From Mycolicibacterium nivoides (GTDB lineage: Bacteria > Actinomycetota > Actinomycetes > Mycobacteriales > Mycobacteriaceae), in the NCBI RefSeq assembly GCF_003855255.1, contig NZ_CP034072.1, positions 1,786,240-1,850,239 on the forward strand: a stretch of DNA of 64,000 nt, read 5' to 3'. A program made the translations under genes and the position numbers. A model generated the notes under the pieces. The model did no database searches. It saw nothing but the letters and a program-made list of their open reading frames with translations, and was not told the DNA's origin. This document shows, piece after piece, positions 39,736 through 51,678 of this stretch. Positions within the stretch are counted from its first letter, which is position 1; every line of letters begins with the position of its first letter.

Positions 39736-40440
39736 ATGACCAGCGTGCACGTCCGACCACCGAGCCGCCGCAGCCGGACCCGCCTGCTCACGTTGGTGAT
39801 GTTGCTGCTGATCCTGCCCATGGCGGTGGGCTGCGTCCGAGTCCGCACGTCCATCACGGTTTCCCCCGACGACCGGGTGTCGGGCCAGATCATCGCAGCG
39901 GCAAAGCCGCGGGACGCCGACGACAAGGGCCCGCAGCTGCTGAACAACCTCCCGTTCGCCACGAAGGTCGCGGTCTCGGAGTACAGCCGCGACGACTTCG
40001 TCGGCTCCCAGGCGGTGTTCTCCGACCTCACGTTCGCCGAGCTGCCGCAGCTGGCCGGGATGAGCCGCGATGCCGCCGGGGTCGACATATCCCTGCGCCG
40101 CGCCGGTGACCTGGTGATCCTGGAGGGCCGGGTCGACCTCACCTCGCTGTCCGATCCGCAGGCCGACGTGCTGCTGACCGTGTCGTTCCCCGGCGAAGTG
40201 ACATCGACCAATGGCGACCAGGTGAGCTCCTCGATCGTGGAATGGAAACTGCGGCCGGGAATCGTCAGCACCATGAACGCCCAGGCCCGCTACACCGATC
40301 CGAGTGCCCGGTCGTTCACCACCGCGACCATCTGGCTCATCATCGGGGCGTTTCTGGTTGCTGGAGTGATCGGAAGCCTGGCGTGGATGAGCCGTGACAC
40401 CTCCCCCAAGCCGGGTGACCCGGTCGCCGGCAGCGACTGA
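39736..40440 (+). CDS. lppM: LppM-like lipoprotein
   Basis: The 234-residue protein has a basic start, a hydrophobic stretch and a lipobox MAVGC (lipidated Cys about 33). It also has a C-terminal membrane helix (about residues 200-220, TIWLIIGAFLVAGVIG), so both ends may be membrane bound. The mature start VRVRTSITVSPDDRVSG matches the M. tuberculosis LppM recalled from memory, which is implicated in phagosome manipulation. In a likely saprophyte a general envelope role is more plausible. A GTG at 39721 is an alternative but has no better context. Confidence 0.88.
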   Translation: MTSVHVRPPSRRSRTRLLTLVMLLLILPMAVGCVRVRTSITVSPDDRVSGQIIAAAKPRDADDKGPQLLNNLPFATKVAVSEYSRDDFVGSQAVFSDLTFAELPQLAGMSRDAAGVDISLRRAGDLVILEGRVDLTSLSDPQADVLLTVSFPGEVTSTNGDQVSSSIVEWKLRPGIVSTMNAQARYTDPSARSFTTATIWLIIGAFLVAGVIGSLAWMSRDTSPKPGDPVAGSD

Positions 40441-40542
40441 CCGGGAGCACGTCCGCGGCCGAGCTCACAGCTACGCCACACTCGCTTGGTACAAAAACCG
40501 TGGCACGCTCTACGCTGAGTGCACTCGGGGACACACCGTTGA

Positions 40543-41655
<1,113 letters not shown>

Positions 41656-41686
41656 AAGACCGTCACCGCAACATGACATCTCCCTC

Positions 41687-43219
41687 ATGACACCCTTGCC
41701 AACCGAGACCCCGAGCACCGGGGTCGCGCAACACATCTCGCGTCTGGCCGCATTCGCGGTGTCCGCCGAAGCCCGACCGGCCCGGCTGGGTTGCCTGGGC
41801 GCGGCCCTGCTGACCATCGGCGGGCTCGGCGCGGGCAGCACCCGGCTGCACGACCCGCTCCTGGAGTCACTGCACCTGTCCTGGTTGCGGTTCGGGCACG
41901 GCCTGGTGCTGTCCTCGATCCTGCTGTGGGCCGGCGTCGCCGTGATGCTGATCGCCTGGATCTGGCTGGGCCGACGCGTGATCGACGGCACCGCGACCGA
42001 ATACACCATGGTGGCCACCACCGGTTTCTGGCTCGCGCCGCTGCTGCTGAGCGTGCCGCTGTTCAGCCGCGACACCTACTCCTACCTGGCCCAGGGAGCG
42101 CTGCTGCGCGACGGCTTCGACCCCTATGTCGTGGGTCCGGTGGAGAATCCGAACTCCTTGCTGGACAACGTGAGTCCGATTTGGACGACCACAACCGCGC
42201 CCTACGGGCCGGCGTTCATCCTGGTGGCGAAGTTCGTCACGATCCTGGTGGGCGACGACGTAGTGGCCGGCACCATGCTGCTGCGGCTGTGCATGCTGCC
42301 CGGTCTGCTGTTGCTGATCTGGGCCGCGCCACGCGTGGCCCGCCATGTCGGCGCCAACGGGGCTGCGTCACTGTGGATCTGCGTGCTCAATCCGCTGGTG
42401 ATCGTGCACCTGATGGGCGGCGTGCACAACGAGATGCTGATGGTCGGCCTGATGATGGCCGCGATCGCACTGACCTTCGCCGGCCGGCCGGTGATCGGAG
42501 TCAGCCTCATCGCGATAGCCGTCGCGGTCAAAGCGACCGCCGGGCTTGCGTTGCCGTTCCTGGTCTGGGTGTGGATGCGCCAACTGCGGGAACAGCGGGA
42601 CATGCCTGCGGTGCGCGCATTCGCGGCCGCCACCGCCGCTTCGGTTCTGATCTTCGTGGCGGTGTTCGCGGTCATCTCCGTGCTTGCGGGCGTTGGTCTG
42701 GGCTGGCTGACGGCGCTGGCCGGCTCGGTCAAGATCATCAACTGGCTGACAGTGCCCACCGCGGCCGCCAACCTCATCAATGCCATTGGCGGCCTGCTTT
42801 TTCCGGTCAATTTCTACGCTGTGCTCGAGGTCGCCCGCATCATCGGCATCCTCACCATCGTCATCGCGTTGCCGTTGCTGTGGTGGCGCTACCGGCACAC
42901 CGACCGCGAAGCCCTGACCGGTATCACCCTGGCCATGGTGGTGGTCGTGCTGTTCGTACCGGCCGCGCTGCCCTGGTACTACACCTGGCCGCTGGCGGTG
43001 GCCGCCGCGCTGATCCAGACCCGGCCGGCCATCGCCGCAGTCGCCGGATTCTCCACCTGGATCATGGTGATGTGGAAACCCGATGGGGCGCACGGCATGT
43101 ACTCGTGGGCCCATGTCCTTCTCACCACGGCGTGCGCCGTGGTGGCGTGGTACTCGCTCTACCGCGCACCCGAGGCGCCGGCTGAGGCCGAGGCTCAGAA
43201 CCAGCCGTCAGTAGGCTAG
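41687..43219 (+). CDS. mptA: GT-C alpha-(1->6) mannopyranosyltransferase MptA
   Basis: This 510-residue membrane protein has about 12-13 helices. The GT-C acidic loop SRDTYSYLAQGALLRDGFDPY (about residues 125-145) binds polyprenyl-phosphate mannose. Mycobacterial MptA extends the alpha-(1->6) mannan backbone of lipomannan and lipoarabinomannan outside the membrane. The ATG at 41687 lies 31 bases after the idsA2 stop; an ATG at 41673 runs into a stop. The last residues overlap the stop of the convergent HTH gene by 12 bases. Confidence 0.92.
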   Translation: MTPLPTETPSTGVAQHISRLAAFAVSAEARPARLGCLGAALLTIGGLGAGSTRLHDPLLESLHLSWLRFGHGLVLSSILLWAGVAVMLIAWIWLGRRVIDGTATEYTMVATTGFWLAPLLLSVPLFSRDTYSYLAQGALLRDGFDPYVVGPVENPNSLLDNVSPIWTTTTAPYGPAFILVAKFVTILVGDDVVAGTMLLRLCMLPGLLLLIWAAPRVARHVGANGAASLWICVLNPLVIVHLMGGVHNEMLMVGLMMAAIALTFAGRPVIGVSLIAIAVAVKATAGLALPFLVWVWMRQLREQRDMPAVRAFAAATAASVLIFVAVFAVISVLAGVGLGWLTALAGSVKIINWLTVPTAAANLINAIGGLLFPVNFYAVLEVARIIGILTIVIALPLLWWRYRHTDREALTGITLAMVVVVLFVPAALPWYYTWPLAVAAALIQTRPAIAAVAGFSTWIMVMWKPDGAHGMYSWAHVLLTTACAVVAWYSLYRAPEAPAEAEAQNQPSVG

Positions 43220-43612
43220 CGCCTGCGCGCGGCGCAGCACCTCGCGTGCCTGGTGGGAATGCAGTGCGTCGACCGGCCGGGCATTGGGCACCCGCTCGGC
43301 GCTGCCGTCGGTGGTGACCGTCAGCGATTCGTCCGGGGTGAACAACCAGCGCACGATCTCGGTGTCGTGGTAGCCGCCGTCACGCAGGACGACCAGCAGT
43401 CCGGGCAGCGGCTTGACCACATGGCCGTTGTCATCGAAGAAGAGCTTCGGCACCACCAGGACACGGTTGCGGCGCACCGCGATCAGCTGTCCGTCGCGCA
43501 GCTGTTGGTGCACCTTGGTGACCGGAATGCCGAGCAAATCCGACACCGTCGGTAGGTCGTAGACGGCCTCGTCGGGGTCCAATACGTCATCGGCCGCTGG
43601 AATACTGCTCAC
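43208..43612 (-). CDS. small HTH protein, PknL-linked (Rv2175c-like)
   Basis: This 134-residue protein has an N-terminal MerR/winged-helix-like DNA-binding region (DLPTVSDLLGIPVTKVHQ), a middle VPKLFFDDNGHVVKPLPG and a C-terminal WLFTPDESL and ALHSHQAREVLRRAQAL. From memory Rv2175c of M. tuberculosis binds DNA and is phosphorylated by PknL at an N-terminal Thr that blocks binding; here the N-terminus is SSIPAADD, with no Thr in the first 20 residues, so that site may be absent. The GTG start at 43612 lies 7 bases after TAGAAT on the minus strand. Confidence 0.88.
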   Translation of the reverse strand: MSSIPAADDVLDPDEAVYDLPTVSDLLGIPVTKVHQQLRDGQLIAVRRNRVLVVPKLFFDDNGHVVKPLPGLLVVLRDGGYHDTEIVRWLFTPDESLTVTTDGSAERVPNARPVDALHSHQAREVLRRAQALAY

Positions 43613-43657
43613 CGCACTGATTCTAGGGCCACGGCCGCAACTCGTAACATGTGTCCG
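43613..43657. promoter_or_regulatory. back-to-back leaderless promoters for the HTH gene and pknL
   Basis: On the minus strand TAGAAT (43625-43620) is followed after 7 bases by the GTG of the HTH gene. On the plus strand TAACAT (43645-43650) is followed after 7 bases by GTG 43658 of pknL. The two -10 boxes are 19 bases apart and mirror each other. Both fit TANNNT and leaderless initiation. Confidence 0.6.
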
Positions 43658-44911
43658 GTGGAGCAGCAATCGGATCCACTCGTCGGCGCCATGCTCGACG
43701 GGCGCTATCGCGTGGACACGCCCATCGCCACCGGTGGCATGTCCACGGTCTACCGTGGCCTCGACGTCCGTCTGGACCGTCCCGTGGCGCTGAAGGTGAT
43801 GGACTCCCGCTACAGCGGTGACAGCCATTTCCTGACCAGGTTCGGCCGCGAGGCCAAGGCCGTGGCCCGGTTGAAGGATCCCGGTTTGGTGGCGGTCTAC
43901 GACCAGGGCGGAGGAGGCCCTGGTGGTCAGCCGCCGTTCCTGGTGATGGAACTGATCGAGGGCGGCACACTTCGCGAACTGCTGGCCGAACGCGGCCCCA
44001 TGCCCCCGCACGCGGTCGCCGCCGTCCTGGCACCGGTGCTCGGCGGCCTCGCGGTGGCCCACCGGGCCGGGCTGGTGCACCGCGATATCAAGCCCGAGAA
44101 CGTGCTGATTTCCGATGACGGCGAGGTGAAGATCGCCGACTTCGGTCTGGTGCGTGCCGTCGCCGAGGCCAAGATCACATCGACCAGCGTGATCCTTGGC
44201 ACGGCCGCCTACCTGTCCCCCGAGCAGGTCAGCACCGGCGATGCCGACCCACGCAGCGATGTGTACGCCGTCGGCATCCTCACCTACGAACTGCTCACCG
44301 GCGCCACGCCGTTCACCGGCGACTCGGCACTCACGGTGGCCTACCAGCGCATGGACAATGACGTGCCCGCACCCAGTTCGGTAATCGCTGGGGTGCCAAC
44401 ACAATTCGACCGGCTCGTGCGCCGGGCCACCGCACGCGACGCGGGGCAGCGATTCGCCGACGCCAACGACATGCGGGCCGAACTGCTCCAGATCGTCGAC
44501 GACCTCGGCCTGCCCGCGTTCCGGGTGCCCGCACCGCAGTATTCGGCGCAGCACCTGGCCGCCACCCGCGTGCATGATCTCGGGGAACCTGACGGTGCCG
44601 GTGTCGAGGCCACCACGCTCGTGACGGCCGCACCGACCTCCCCGCCGGCACCCCCGGTGGCCCCTGCGCCGCGCCAGCCCACTCGTGAGATCACCCGGGA
44701 CCAGCACGACTGGGCACCGGTCCCAGCCGATCCCGCTGAATACTCTCTCGGCGCAGGCCAATTCGCCGGTATCGAGCTGAGCGAGTTCTACTGGGCCCGC
44801 CAGCGCGCCAAACGGGTGCTCGCATTCTGGGTGATCGCGATACTCACGTTGACCGGCCTGGTCGCGGCCGCAGCCTGGACGCTCGGCAGCAACGTCGGCG
44901 CGCTGTTCTAG
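43658..44911 (+). CDS. pknL: Ser/Thr protein kinase PknL
   Basis: This 417-residue Hanks-type kinase has VALKVMDSRY (Lys), HRDIKPENVL (catalytic loop), ADFGLVRAV (DFG) and an activation loop TSTSVILGTAAYLSPEQ. A Pro/Ala/Thr-rich juxtamembrane region follows, then one membrane helix near the C-terminus (about 384-405) and only about ten extracellular residues. It therefore has no external sensor domain. The GTG at 43658 is chosen from its leaderless context; ATG at 43649 is the alternative. It is divergent from its presumed substrate gene. Confidence 0.94.
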   Translation: MEQQSDPLVGAMLDGRYRVDTPIATGGMSTVYRGLDVRLDRPVALKVMDSRYSGDSHFLTRFGREAKAVARLKDPGLVAVYDQGGGGPGGQPPFLVMELIEGGTLRELLAERGPMPPHAVAAVLAPVLGGLAVAHRAGLVHRDIKPENVLISDDGEVKIADFGLVRAVAEAKITSTSVILGTAAYLSPEQVSTGDADPRSDVYAVGILTYELLTGATPFTGDSALTVAYQRMDNDVPAPSSVIAGVPTQFDRLVRRATARDAGQRFADANDMRAELLQIVDDLGLPAFRVPAPQYSAQHLAATRVHDLGEPDGAGVEATTLVTAAPTSPPAPPVAPAPRQPTREITRDQHDWAPVPADPAEYSLGAGQFAGIELSEFYWARQRAKRVLAFWVIAILTLTGLVAAAAWTLGSNVGALF

Positions 44912-44935
44912 CCGGCCGATCCGCCCGAAATCGCG

Positions 44936-46366
<1,431 letters not shown>

Positions 46367-46885
46367 TCAGGGCTGTGTTATGCCACGATCTCGCGCGGGT
46401 GTGAGGTCCACACCCGTCATCAGCTGGAACCGGTGCAGGTTGTGCCGCGCGTCGACCAGCGCATCGTGCGCTTCGGTCGGCCGGGCGGGCATCCGCGGCG
46501 ATCCGCGCTCCTCCCAGAACTGGCGCAGCTCACGGGTGAACCGCGGCATCGCCGGAGGCAGATCGGTCATCGGGCCCCACAGCTGGCACAGCACCACATG
46601 GTCGTAAGCGCCGACCCAGGCCCACAACTCGATCGGCTCGTCGCCGTCGATGTCGAAGAAGTCCTCCAGCTCCGACCGGATCTGCCGGCGTGATCGCCAC
46701 AGCTGCGAGGACGGAGACGGAAGTTTGGGCAGCACGTGCTTGCGCACCCAGCGACCCGCCCGGTCCGGATTGAACTCTGTCGAGATCGCGTAGTACTCGC
46801 GGCCGTCCTCGGCGGCCACGCCGATCGAGATCAGCTCGATGGTGCGACCGTCGTCGATGAACTCGGTGTCATAGAAGTAGCGCAT
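46367..46885 (-). CDS. RNase AS-like 3'-5' exoribonuclease (Rv2179c-like)
   Basis: The 172-residue DEDD-fold nuclease begins MRYFYDTEFIDDG, with the first Asp/Glu pair in DTEF. Further acidic residues are in AYDHVVLC and HDALVDARHNLHRF, consistent with a DEDDh/RNase-T-like active site. The family defined by Rv2179c is reported to act on 3' overhangs of RNA with adenylate specificity. Its ATG overlaps the stop of the membrane protein gene by 1 base (TGATG), so the two are co-translated. It lies 33 bases upstream of aroG on the same strand. Confidence 0.9.
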   Translation of the reverse strand: MRYFYDTEFIDDGRTIELISIGVAAEDGREYYAISTEFNPDRAGRWVRKHVLPKLPSPSSQLWRSRRQIRSELEDFFDIDGDEPIELWAWVGAYDHVVLCQLWGPMTDLPPAMPRFTRELRQFWEERGSPRMPARPTEAHDALVDARHNLHRFQLMTGVDLTPARDRGITQP

Positions 46886-47760
46886 CAGGCGATCTGCTCT
46901 GTCTTCGCGGCCGGCGATGTGATCGGGGCCGGGGCCGCATGGATCTCCCGGTCGAGCTGCGCGTCGACAGCGGCGTCGTCAGGGATCTTCGGCATGCCGG
47001 TGATCGCATCCTGCAACCACAGCTTGGCCTGCACGACGGGCCGGCGCAGCCAGCGCTCCCGTTCCAGCGCACGGTGCATCTTGCGGGGGCGGCTGGTGTA
47101 GCGCCAGCGCGCCCACGGCGCATGCGGCCGCGACAGCCGCACCGCCCCGACGAACAACAACGGGGTTATGAACATGCCCACCAATCCAGTCCACACCTTG
47201 CCTTTGAGCAGGACGACGACCGCCAGCGCCAGGGTCAGCACCGCCACCGCGACCACGAATGCGCGCACGGCCAGAGACTGGTCCTCGCGCCAGATACCGA
47301 TATCAAAGAATGACAGCGGGTTAAAACCCAGGATCAGCAGCCCCGCCACCGCCACCGCGGCGAACACCGCATCCACCGAGGTGCGGCCGTCCTCGGCCCA
47401 GTACACATCCGACAGGTGCAGGATCAGCGCGAACTCGTCGAGCACCAGGGCCGCGCCGATGCCGAAGAACACCGCGGCCGCGGTGAACTCCGGTACCCCG
47501 CCGTTGACCGCGAGCGTCACCATCGTCACCCCCGACACCATCACCAACACCACGCCGATCACCATGTGGTGGATGTGCACCGAACCGTGGCCCATGTTGC
47601 GGGGCTGCCACCACCTGGGCGGTCGTTCGCTGCCGGCGTTCCTGCGGATGTAACGCACCACGATGCGGGTCACGAAGAAGGTGAGGATGAACGCCACCAG
47701 GCAGCACAGCAGCGGCAGGCGATCGCGCGTGAGGAAATCGAGGTGAACGGTCGCGTGCAC
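46885..47760 (-). CDS. conserved actinobacterial membrane protein (Rv2180c-like)
   Basis: From the GTG at 47760 this protein has 291 residues with about six or seven membrane helices. HIHHMVIGVVLVM (about residue 66), ALVLDEFALILHLSDVYW (about residue 105) and WAEDGRTSVDAVF are the likely conserved core. A basic amphipathic segment and an Ala/Pro-rich tail follow the last helix. No ribosome site is seen, and the start is the least certain part. Function is unknown. Its link to RNase AS by a 1-base overlap is conserved in memory of M. tuberculosis. Confidence 0.82.
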   Translation of the reverse strand: MHATVHLDFLTRDRLPLLCCLVAFILTFFVTRIVVRYIRRNAGSERPPRWWQPRNMGHGSVHIHHMVIGVVLVMVSGVTMVTLAVNGGVPEFTAAAVFFGIGAALVLDEFALILHLSDVYWAEDGRTSVDAVFAAVAVAGLLILGFNPLSFFDIGIWREDQSLAVRAFVVAVAVLTLALAVVVLLKGKVWTGLVGMFITPLLFVGAVRLSRPHAPWARWRYTSRPRKMHRALERERWLRRPVVQAKLWLQDAITGMPKIPDDAAVDAQLDREIHAAPAPITSPAAKTEQIA

Positions 47761-47843
47761 GCACAGAGAACTTACGCCGACCTGCGCGCGTCGCGAGTGC
47801 GGATGCGCCCACACGGGGTTGCCCCCGATAGTCTGTTGAGGAC

Positions 47844-49157
47844 ATGAGTAAGCGGCAGTCGCCCGGCGGGGCTGGTTGGGCACCGACGATCGGGTGGCGG
47901 CTTTTTCAGTTGCTCACAGTGGCCGGGTTGATCCTGGTCGGCTGGCGGCTACTGGGCAACGTGCCTTATCGCATCGACATCGACGTGTACCGGATGGGCG
48001 GACGGGCCTGGTTGGACAACCAGGCGCTGTACGCCGACGGCGCGATTTTCCACACCCAGGGCGGCCTCGACCTGCCGTTCACCTATCCCCCGCTCGCGGC
48101 GATCATGTTCGCGCCGTTCGCCTGGCTGTCGTTGCCCGCAGCGAGTGTGGCGATCACCGCCACCACGCTGGCGCTCCTGGTCGTCTCGATCGTCATCGTG
48201 CTCACCCGGCTGAACGTGTGGCCGGAGACCACGATCACCTCGGAGCCGGCCTGGCTGCGTCGCTGCTGGCTGGCGACCGCGCTGGTGGTGCCGGCGGTCT
48301 TCTGGCTGGAGCCGATCCGGTCGAACTTCGAGTTCGGCCAGATCAACGTGGTGCTGATGACGCTAGTGGTCGCCGATTGCGTACCGCGCCGGACGCCGTG
48401 GCCACGCGGTGTGCTGCTGGGCCTGGCGATCGCCCTCAAGCTCACTCCCGCGGTCTTCCTTCTGTACTTCCTGCTGCGCCGCGACGTCCACACTCTGCTG
48501 CGGACCGCCGCGGCCGCAGTGGTGGCGACCATCGCCGGATTCGTGCTGGCCTGGACCGACTCGATCGAGTACTGGACCGAGACGGTGCGCAACACCGACC
48601 GGATCGGGACTGCCACGCTCAACACCAACCAGAACATCGCGGGCACGCTGGCCCGGCTCGGCCTGTCCGAGGGGCCGCGGTTCCTGTTGTGGGTGGCCCT
48701 CTGCTTCGCGGTGCTGGCCCTGACGGTCTGGGCGGCCCGGCGGGTCCTGCGCTCCGGAACCGATGAGGCCCCTGTGGTCGCACTGATCTGTGTGGCGATG
48801 TTCGGCCTGGTGGTGTCGCCCGTGTCGTGGTCGCATCACTGGGTCTGGTCACTGCCCACCCTGTTGGTGACCGGTGTGCTCGCCTACCGGATGCGCCAGA
48901 CGCACCTGGCGTCGCTGTATCTGGCCGCGGTGACGGTGATCGGCCTGGCCTTGATGGTGTGGACGCCCATCGCGCTGTTGACCCCCCATCACGAGACCGC
49001 GGCGTCGGTGGTGCGGCAGCTGGCCGGCGATTCCTACCTGTGGTGGGCGCTGGCGGTCATCGTCGTCATCGGCGCCGTGTCGACTTCCAAGGCCGCCAAC
49101 ACGACCCCGGTGACCGCTACCCCGCTGGTGCCGCTCAGCGGCGGCGAAACGTCCTAA
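47844..49157 (+). CDS. mptC: GT-C (GT87-type) alpha-(1->2) mannosyltransferase
   Basis: This 437-residue membrane protein has about ten helices. Motifs include [20 protein letters not shown] (the acidic loop of polyprenyl-phosphomannose GT-C enzymes), [20 protein letters not shown] and [14 protein letters not shown]. From memory, Rv2181 adds alpha-(1->2) mannose branches to lipomannan; the symbol rests on that. The ATG at 47844 has a GAGGA site. Its stop codon overlaps that of the convergent acyltransferase gene (stops at 49155-49157 and 49154-49156). Confidence 0.88.
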   Translation: MSKRQSPGGAGWAPTIGWRLFQLLTVAGLILVGWRLLGNVPYRIDIDVYRMGGRAWLDNQALYADGAIFHTQGGLDLPFTYPPLAAIMFAPFAWLSLPAASVAITATTLALLVVSIVIVLTRLNVWPETTITSEPAWLRRCWLATALVVPAVFWLEPIRSNFEFGQINVVLMTLVVADCVPRRTPWPRGVLLGLAIALKLTPAVFLLYFLLRRDVHTLLRTAAAAVVATIAGFVLAWTDSIEYWTETVRNTDRIGTATLNTNQNIAGTLARLGLSEGPRFLLWVALCFAVLALTVWAARRVLRSGTDEAPVVALICVAMFGLVVSPVSWSHHWVWSLPTLLVTGVLAYRMRQTHLASLYLAAVTVIGLALMVWTPIALLTPHHETAASVVRQLAGDSYLWWALAVIVVIGAVSTSKAANTTPVTATPLVPLSGGETS

Positions 49158-49897
49158 CCCGCTGCGGCGTGCGGCAGCCGGGACGCGGGCTTGCTCGCGT
49201 CGACCGACTGGCCGTTGGTCTGCTGGGCGCTCTCTTTGATCGCGGCCGCGTAGATGTCGACGTACTCCTGGCCGGACAGGTCCATCAGGTCGTACATCAC
49301 CTCGTCGATCACCGCGCGCTCGATGAAGCGGTTACCTGCCAGGCCGTCGAACCGGCTGAAGTCCATGGGCTTGCCGAACCTGACCTCGACCCGGCCGAAC
49401 CGCAGCCCCTTCGACCCCGGCGGGTTGACGACGTCGGTGCCGACCATGGCCACCGGGATCACCGGCACACCGGTCTCCAGGGCCAACCTGGCCAATCCGG
49501 TCTTGCCCTTGTAGAGGCGGCCGTCCGGTGAGCGGGTGCCCTCGGGGTACATGCCGAGCAGCTTGCCCTCGCCCAGGATGCGCTTGGCGGTGGTCAGAGC
49601 CGCCTGCGCCGAATCCGCGTCGGTGCGGTCGATCGGCACCTGGCCGACGACGGTGTAGAACCAGGCCAGGAACCGGCCCTTGATCCCGGTACCGGTGAAG
49701 TACTCCTGTTTGGCCAGGAAGGTGATGCGGCGGCTGACCACCAGCGGCAGGTAGAAACTATCCATCACCGCCAGGTGATTACTGGCCAGGATCGCCGGAC
49801 CGTCGGTCGGAACATGTTCCAGCCCAGTGATTTTGGGCCGGCCGAGGACGGCCAGCACGGGGCCCAACAGGATGTACTTGAACAGCCAATACCACAT
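49154..49897 (-). CDS. PlsC-family 1-acylglycerol-3-phosphate acyltransferase (Rv2182c-like)
   Basis: The 247-residue membrane-bound acyltransferase has the H-x4-D motif in SNHLAVMDS (about residues 39-47), EGTR in [10 protein letters not shown], and [12 protein letters not shown]. It should transfer an acyl chain to lysophosphatidic acid in phospholipid synthesis. The ATG at 49897 follows a GGAGGG ribosome site, and the resulting length equals that recalled for Rv2182c. Other acylated acceptors such as lipomannan precursors are possible given the neighbours. Confidence 0.92.
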   Translation of the reverse strand: MWYWLFKYILLGPVLAVLGRPKITGLEHVPTDGPAILASNHLAVMDSFYLPLVVSRRITFLAKQEYFTGTGIKGRFLAWFYTVVGQVPIDRTDADSAQAALTTAKRILGEGKLLGMYPEGTRSPDGRLYKGKTGLARLALETGVPVIPVAMVGTDVVNPPGSKGLRFGRVEVRFGKPMDFSRFDGLAGNRFIERAVIDEVMYDLMDLSGQEYVDIYAAAIKESAQQTNGQSVDASKPASRLPHAAAG

Positions 49898-50005
49898 GGA
49901 CCCTCCACCTTGTGCGCACCGCGCAATGCTCTGCGACAACTGTACCCAGGCCATGTTGTGGCTACCACAGCAAGCCCTGGATGCCTGCTGAGTCTCAGCG
50001 ACGCC

Positions 50006-50422
50006 TCAGTCTTCGACCGTGACCGGGATGTGCTGGTAGCGACCGGGAGGAGGCGGCGGCGGGTAATCGTCCGGCGGCGGTGCGTCCGGCCCACCGTCAG
50101 GTGGCGGGCTATCTCCGCCGGGACCGCTATCCCCACCACTGCCGGACCCATCGGCTCGGCCATCGTCCAAAAGCGCGCGGATCACCGTCAGCAGAGCCAC
50201 ACTGTGCTCGGCGATCACCGACAGCAGCGGATGCTGCTCACCGTTTACTGCCGCGGCCAGTGCACACACGGGGCACCACACCTGCTGGCACTTGCCCGGG
50301 CTGTCGCCGGCCGACGCCGCGAAACTGGCCGCAGCCAACCGCACCGCCGGATCCAGCCGATCCAGAATGTCCTGCGCCAATTGCCGCAGCTCCGAACCCA
50401 GCTCGGGATGAGACCCCGTCAT
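50006..50422 (-). CDS. conserved protein with Cys pair and Pro/Gly-rich tail (Rv2183c-like)
   Basis: This 138-residue protein starts at ATG 50422, overlapping the ArsA-like gene stop (ATGA). The N-terminal 80 residues are helical, with GKCQQVWCPVCALAAAV, a C-x4-C-x2-C cluster that could bind metal. The C-terminal 50 residues are disordered, rich in Gly, Pro, Ser and Asp (a PPPPPP run). No known family is recognised. Co-translation with the ArsA-like ATPase suggests a shared task. Confidence 0.8.
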   Translation of the reverse strand: MTGSHPELGSELRQLAQDILDRLDPAVRLAAASFAASAGDSPGKCQQVWCPVCALAAAVNGEQHPLLSVIAEHSVALLTVIRALLDDGRADGSGSGGDSGPGGDSPPPDGGPDAPPPDDYPPPPPPGRYQHIPVTVED

Positions 50423-51678
50423 GCCGGCCACACCTCCGGATTCGGACGAAAACGTACCGTCAGCTCGCTACCCCGCAGTTGCGCGTCTGTCACGATGCAC
50501 CGACGCAGGACAGAGGCCAACCGCACCCGGCGCCGCATTCCCGCGACACCGATGATCAAGTCATCATCTACGCGACCGAGCGTGAGGCCGGCCGAATCGA
50601 TCTGCGGCAACTCTAGCCGCATTCGGTACACAGCTTCGAGTCCAGACCCCGACTCGCGGTCGACGATGGGACGCAGCGGACCCGGAGGCGGCGACCCGTC
50701 ACGCCGTCGCGCACTGTCGATCAGCTCCCCCAACGCCTTGGCGCCGATCGGTTCCCCCGGCACGTGCGGCACGAGCACCAGCTGCACATCGCCGATCGCG
50801 GCATCGAGTTCGTCGAGCACCGTCTGCTGCTCGGCGATCCGCTCGGTGTACCAGTCGAACGCCGGGTGCGCCGGAAGATTCTGGTACTCGAACGAATCAT
50901 CCTGCACCAAAATCTGATTGACGATGATCTCGGCGACCTCGACGCCCATCAGGGCAAGCGATCCCAGGGTTCTCGAGGCCTCGGCCGCCACCACCCGCTC
51001 GGGGGTGAGCACCAGATGCGCACTCACCCGGGACCCGTCGGTGAGCAAGGTGCCGAGCCGGCGGATACCGGAGTCGACGCGTTCGATCAGGGTCACGATG
51101 GCCGCACTCACCGCATCCTGGGAGCCCGACAGCCGGCGGTGCCGCGGCCAGGCCCGCTCCAGGTACAGGCCGAAGGTCTCCGGAAGCGTCAGCATCCGCA
51201 GGGCATCGGCGGTCGAGGCGCAGTCCACCACCACGTGATCCCAACGCCCGGATTCGGCGAGCTCGCCCACCTCGTGCAGCCCGAGCACTTCCTGGATGCC
51301 CGGTAGCGCCGAAAGTTCTTCGGGGGCAACATCTCCCAGATCAGACTCGGGGAAACGGGCCGCCAGCGGGCCGGCCGTCTCGACCCAGCGCGCGCCGAGC
51401 AGGGCCAGGGTGTCGAGTGCGAGCGCGTCCAGGACACCGCCCGCGTCGGTCAGTCCGGTTTCAAGATCGCTGAGCACCCGGGTAGGGGCCCGCTGACCTG
51501 TGGGAGCGAGCGTGATCCCGAGGACGTCGCCCGTGGAATGGGCCTGATCGGTGGACACGATCAGCACCCGCCGGCCGGACGCGGCGTCGCGAACCGCGGT
51601 GGCTGCCGCCAGCGTCGACTTACCTACTCCGCCCTTGCCGACGAACAGGCTGATCCTCGCAGGAGTCGAGGACGTCAC
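50419..51678 (-). CDS. ArsA/GET3-like ATPase (Rv2184c-like)
   Basis: The 419-residue P-loop ATPase of the ArsA/Get3/MinD class has a deviant Walker A (SLFVGKGGVGKSTLAAA, residues 10-26), switch I-like STDQAHSTGDVLG and VVVDCASTADALRMLTLPE. The C-terminal domain is beta-rich and resembles the ArsA_HSP20 fold. No Cys triad for arsenite is evident, and no arsenite pump gene is adjacent, so arsenic resistance is unlikely. Membrane-protein handling or lipid-related function is an inference. The GTG start overlaps the SRPBCC gene stop. Confidence 0.88.
   Translation of the reverse strand: MTSSTPARISLFVGKGGVGKSTLAAATAVRDAASGRRVLIVSTDQAHSTGDVLGITLAPTGQRAPTRVLSDLETGLTDAGGVLDALALDTLALLGARWVETAGPLAARFPESDLGDVAPEELSALPGIQEVLGLHEVGELAESGRWDHVVVDCASTADALRMLTLPETFGLYLERAWPRHRRLSGSQDAVSAAIVTLIERVDSGIRRLGTLLTDGSRVSAHLVLTPERVVAAEASRTLGSLALMGVEVAEIIVNQILVQDDSFEYQNLPAHPAFDWYTERIAEQQTVLDELDAAIGDVQLVLVPHVPGEPIGAKALGELIDSARRRDGSPPPGPLRPIVDRESGSGLEAVYRMRLELPQIDSAGLTLGRVDDDLIIGVAGMRRRVRLASVLRRCIVTDAQLRGSELTVRFRPNPEVWPA

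Noticed and set aside
50419..51678. Arsenic-resistance ATPase
   Set aside because: The ArsA-like fold is present, but the Cys ligands for arsenite and an arsB or arsenite-responsive regulator gene are absent.
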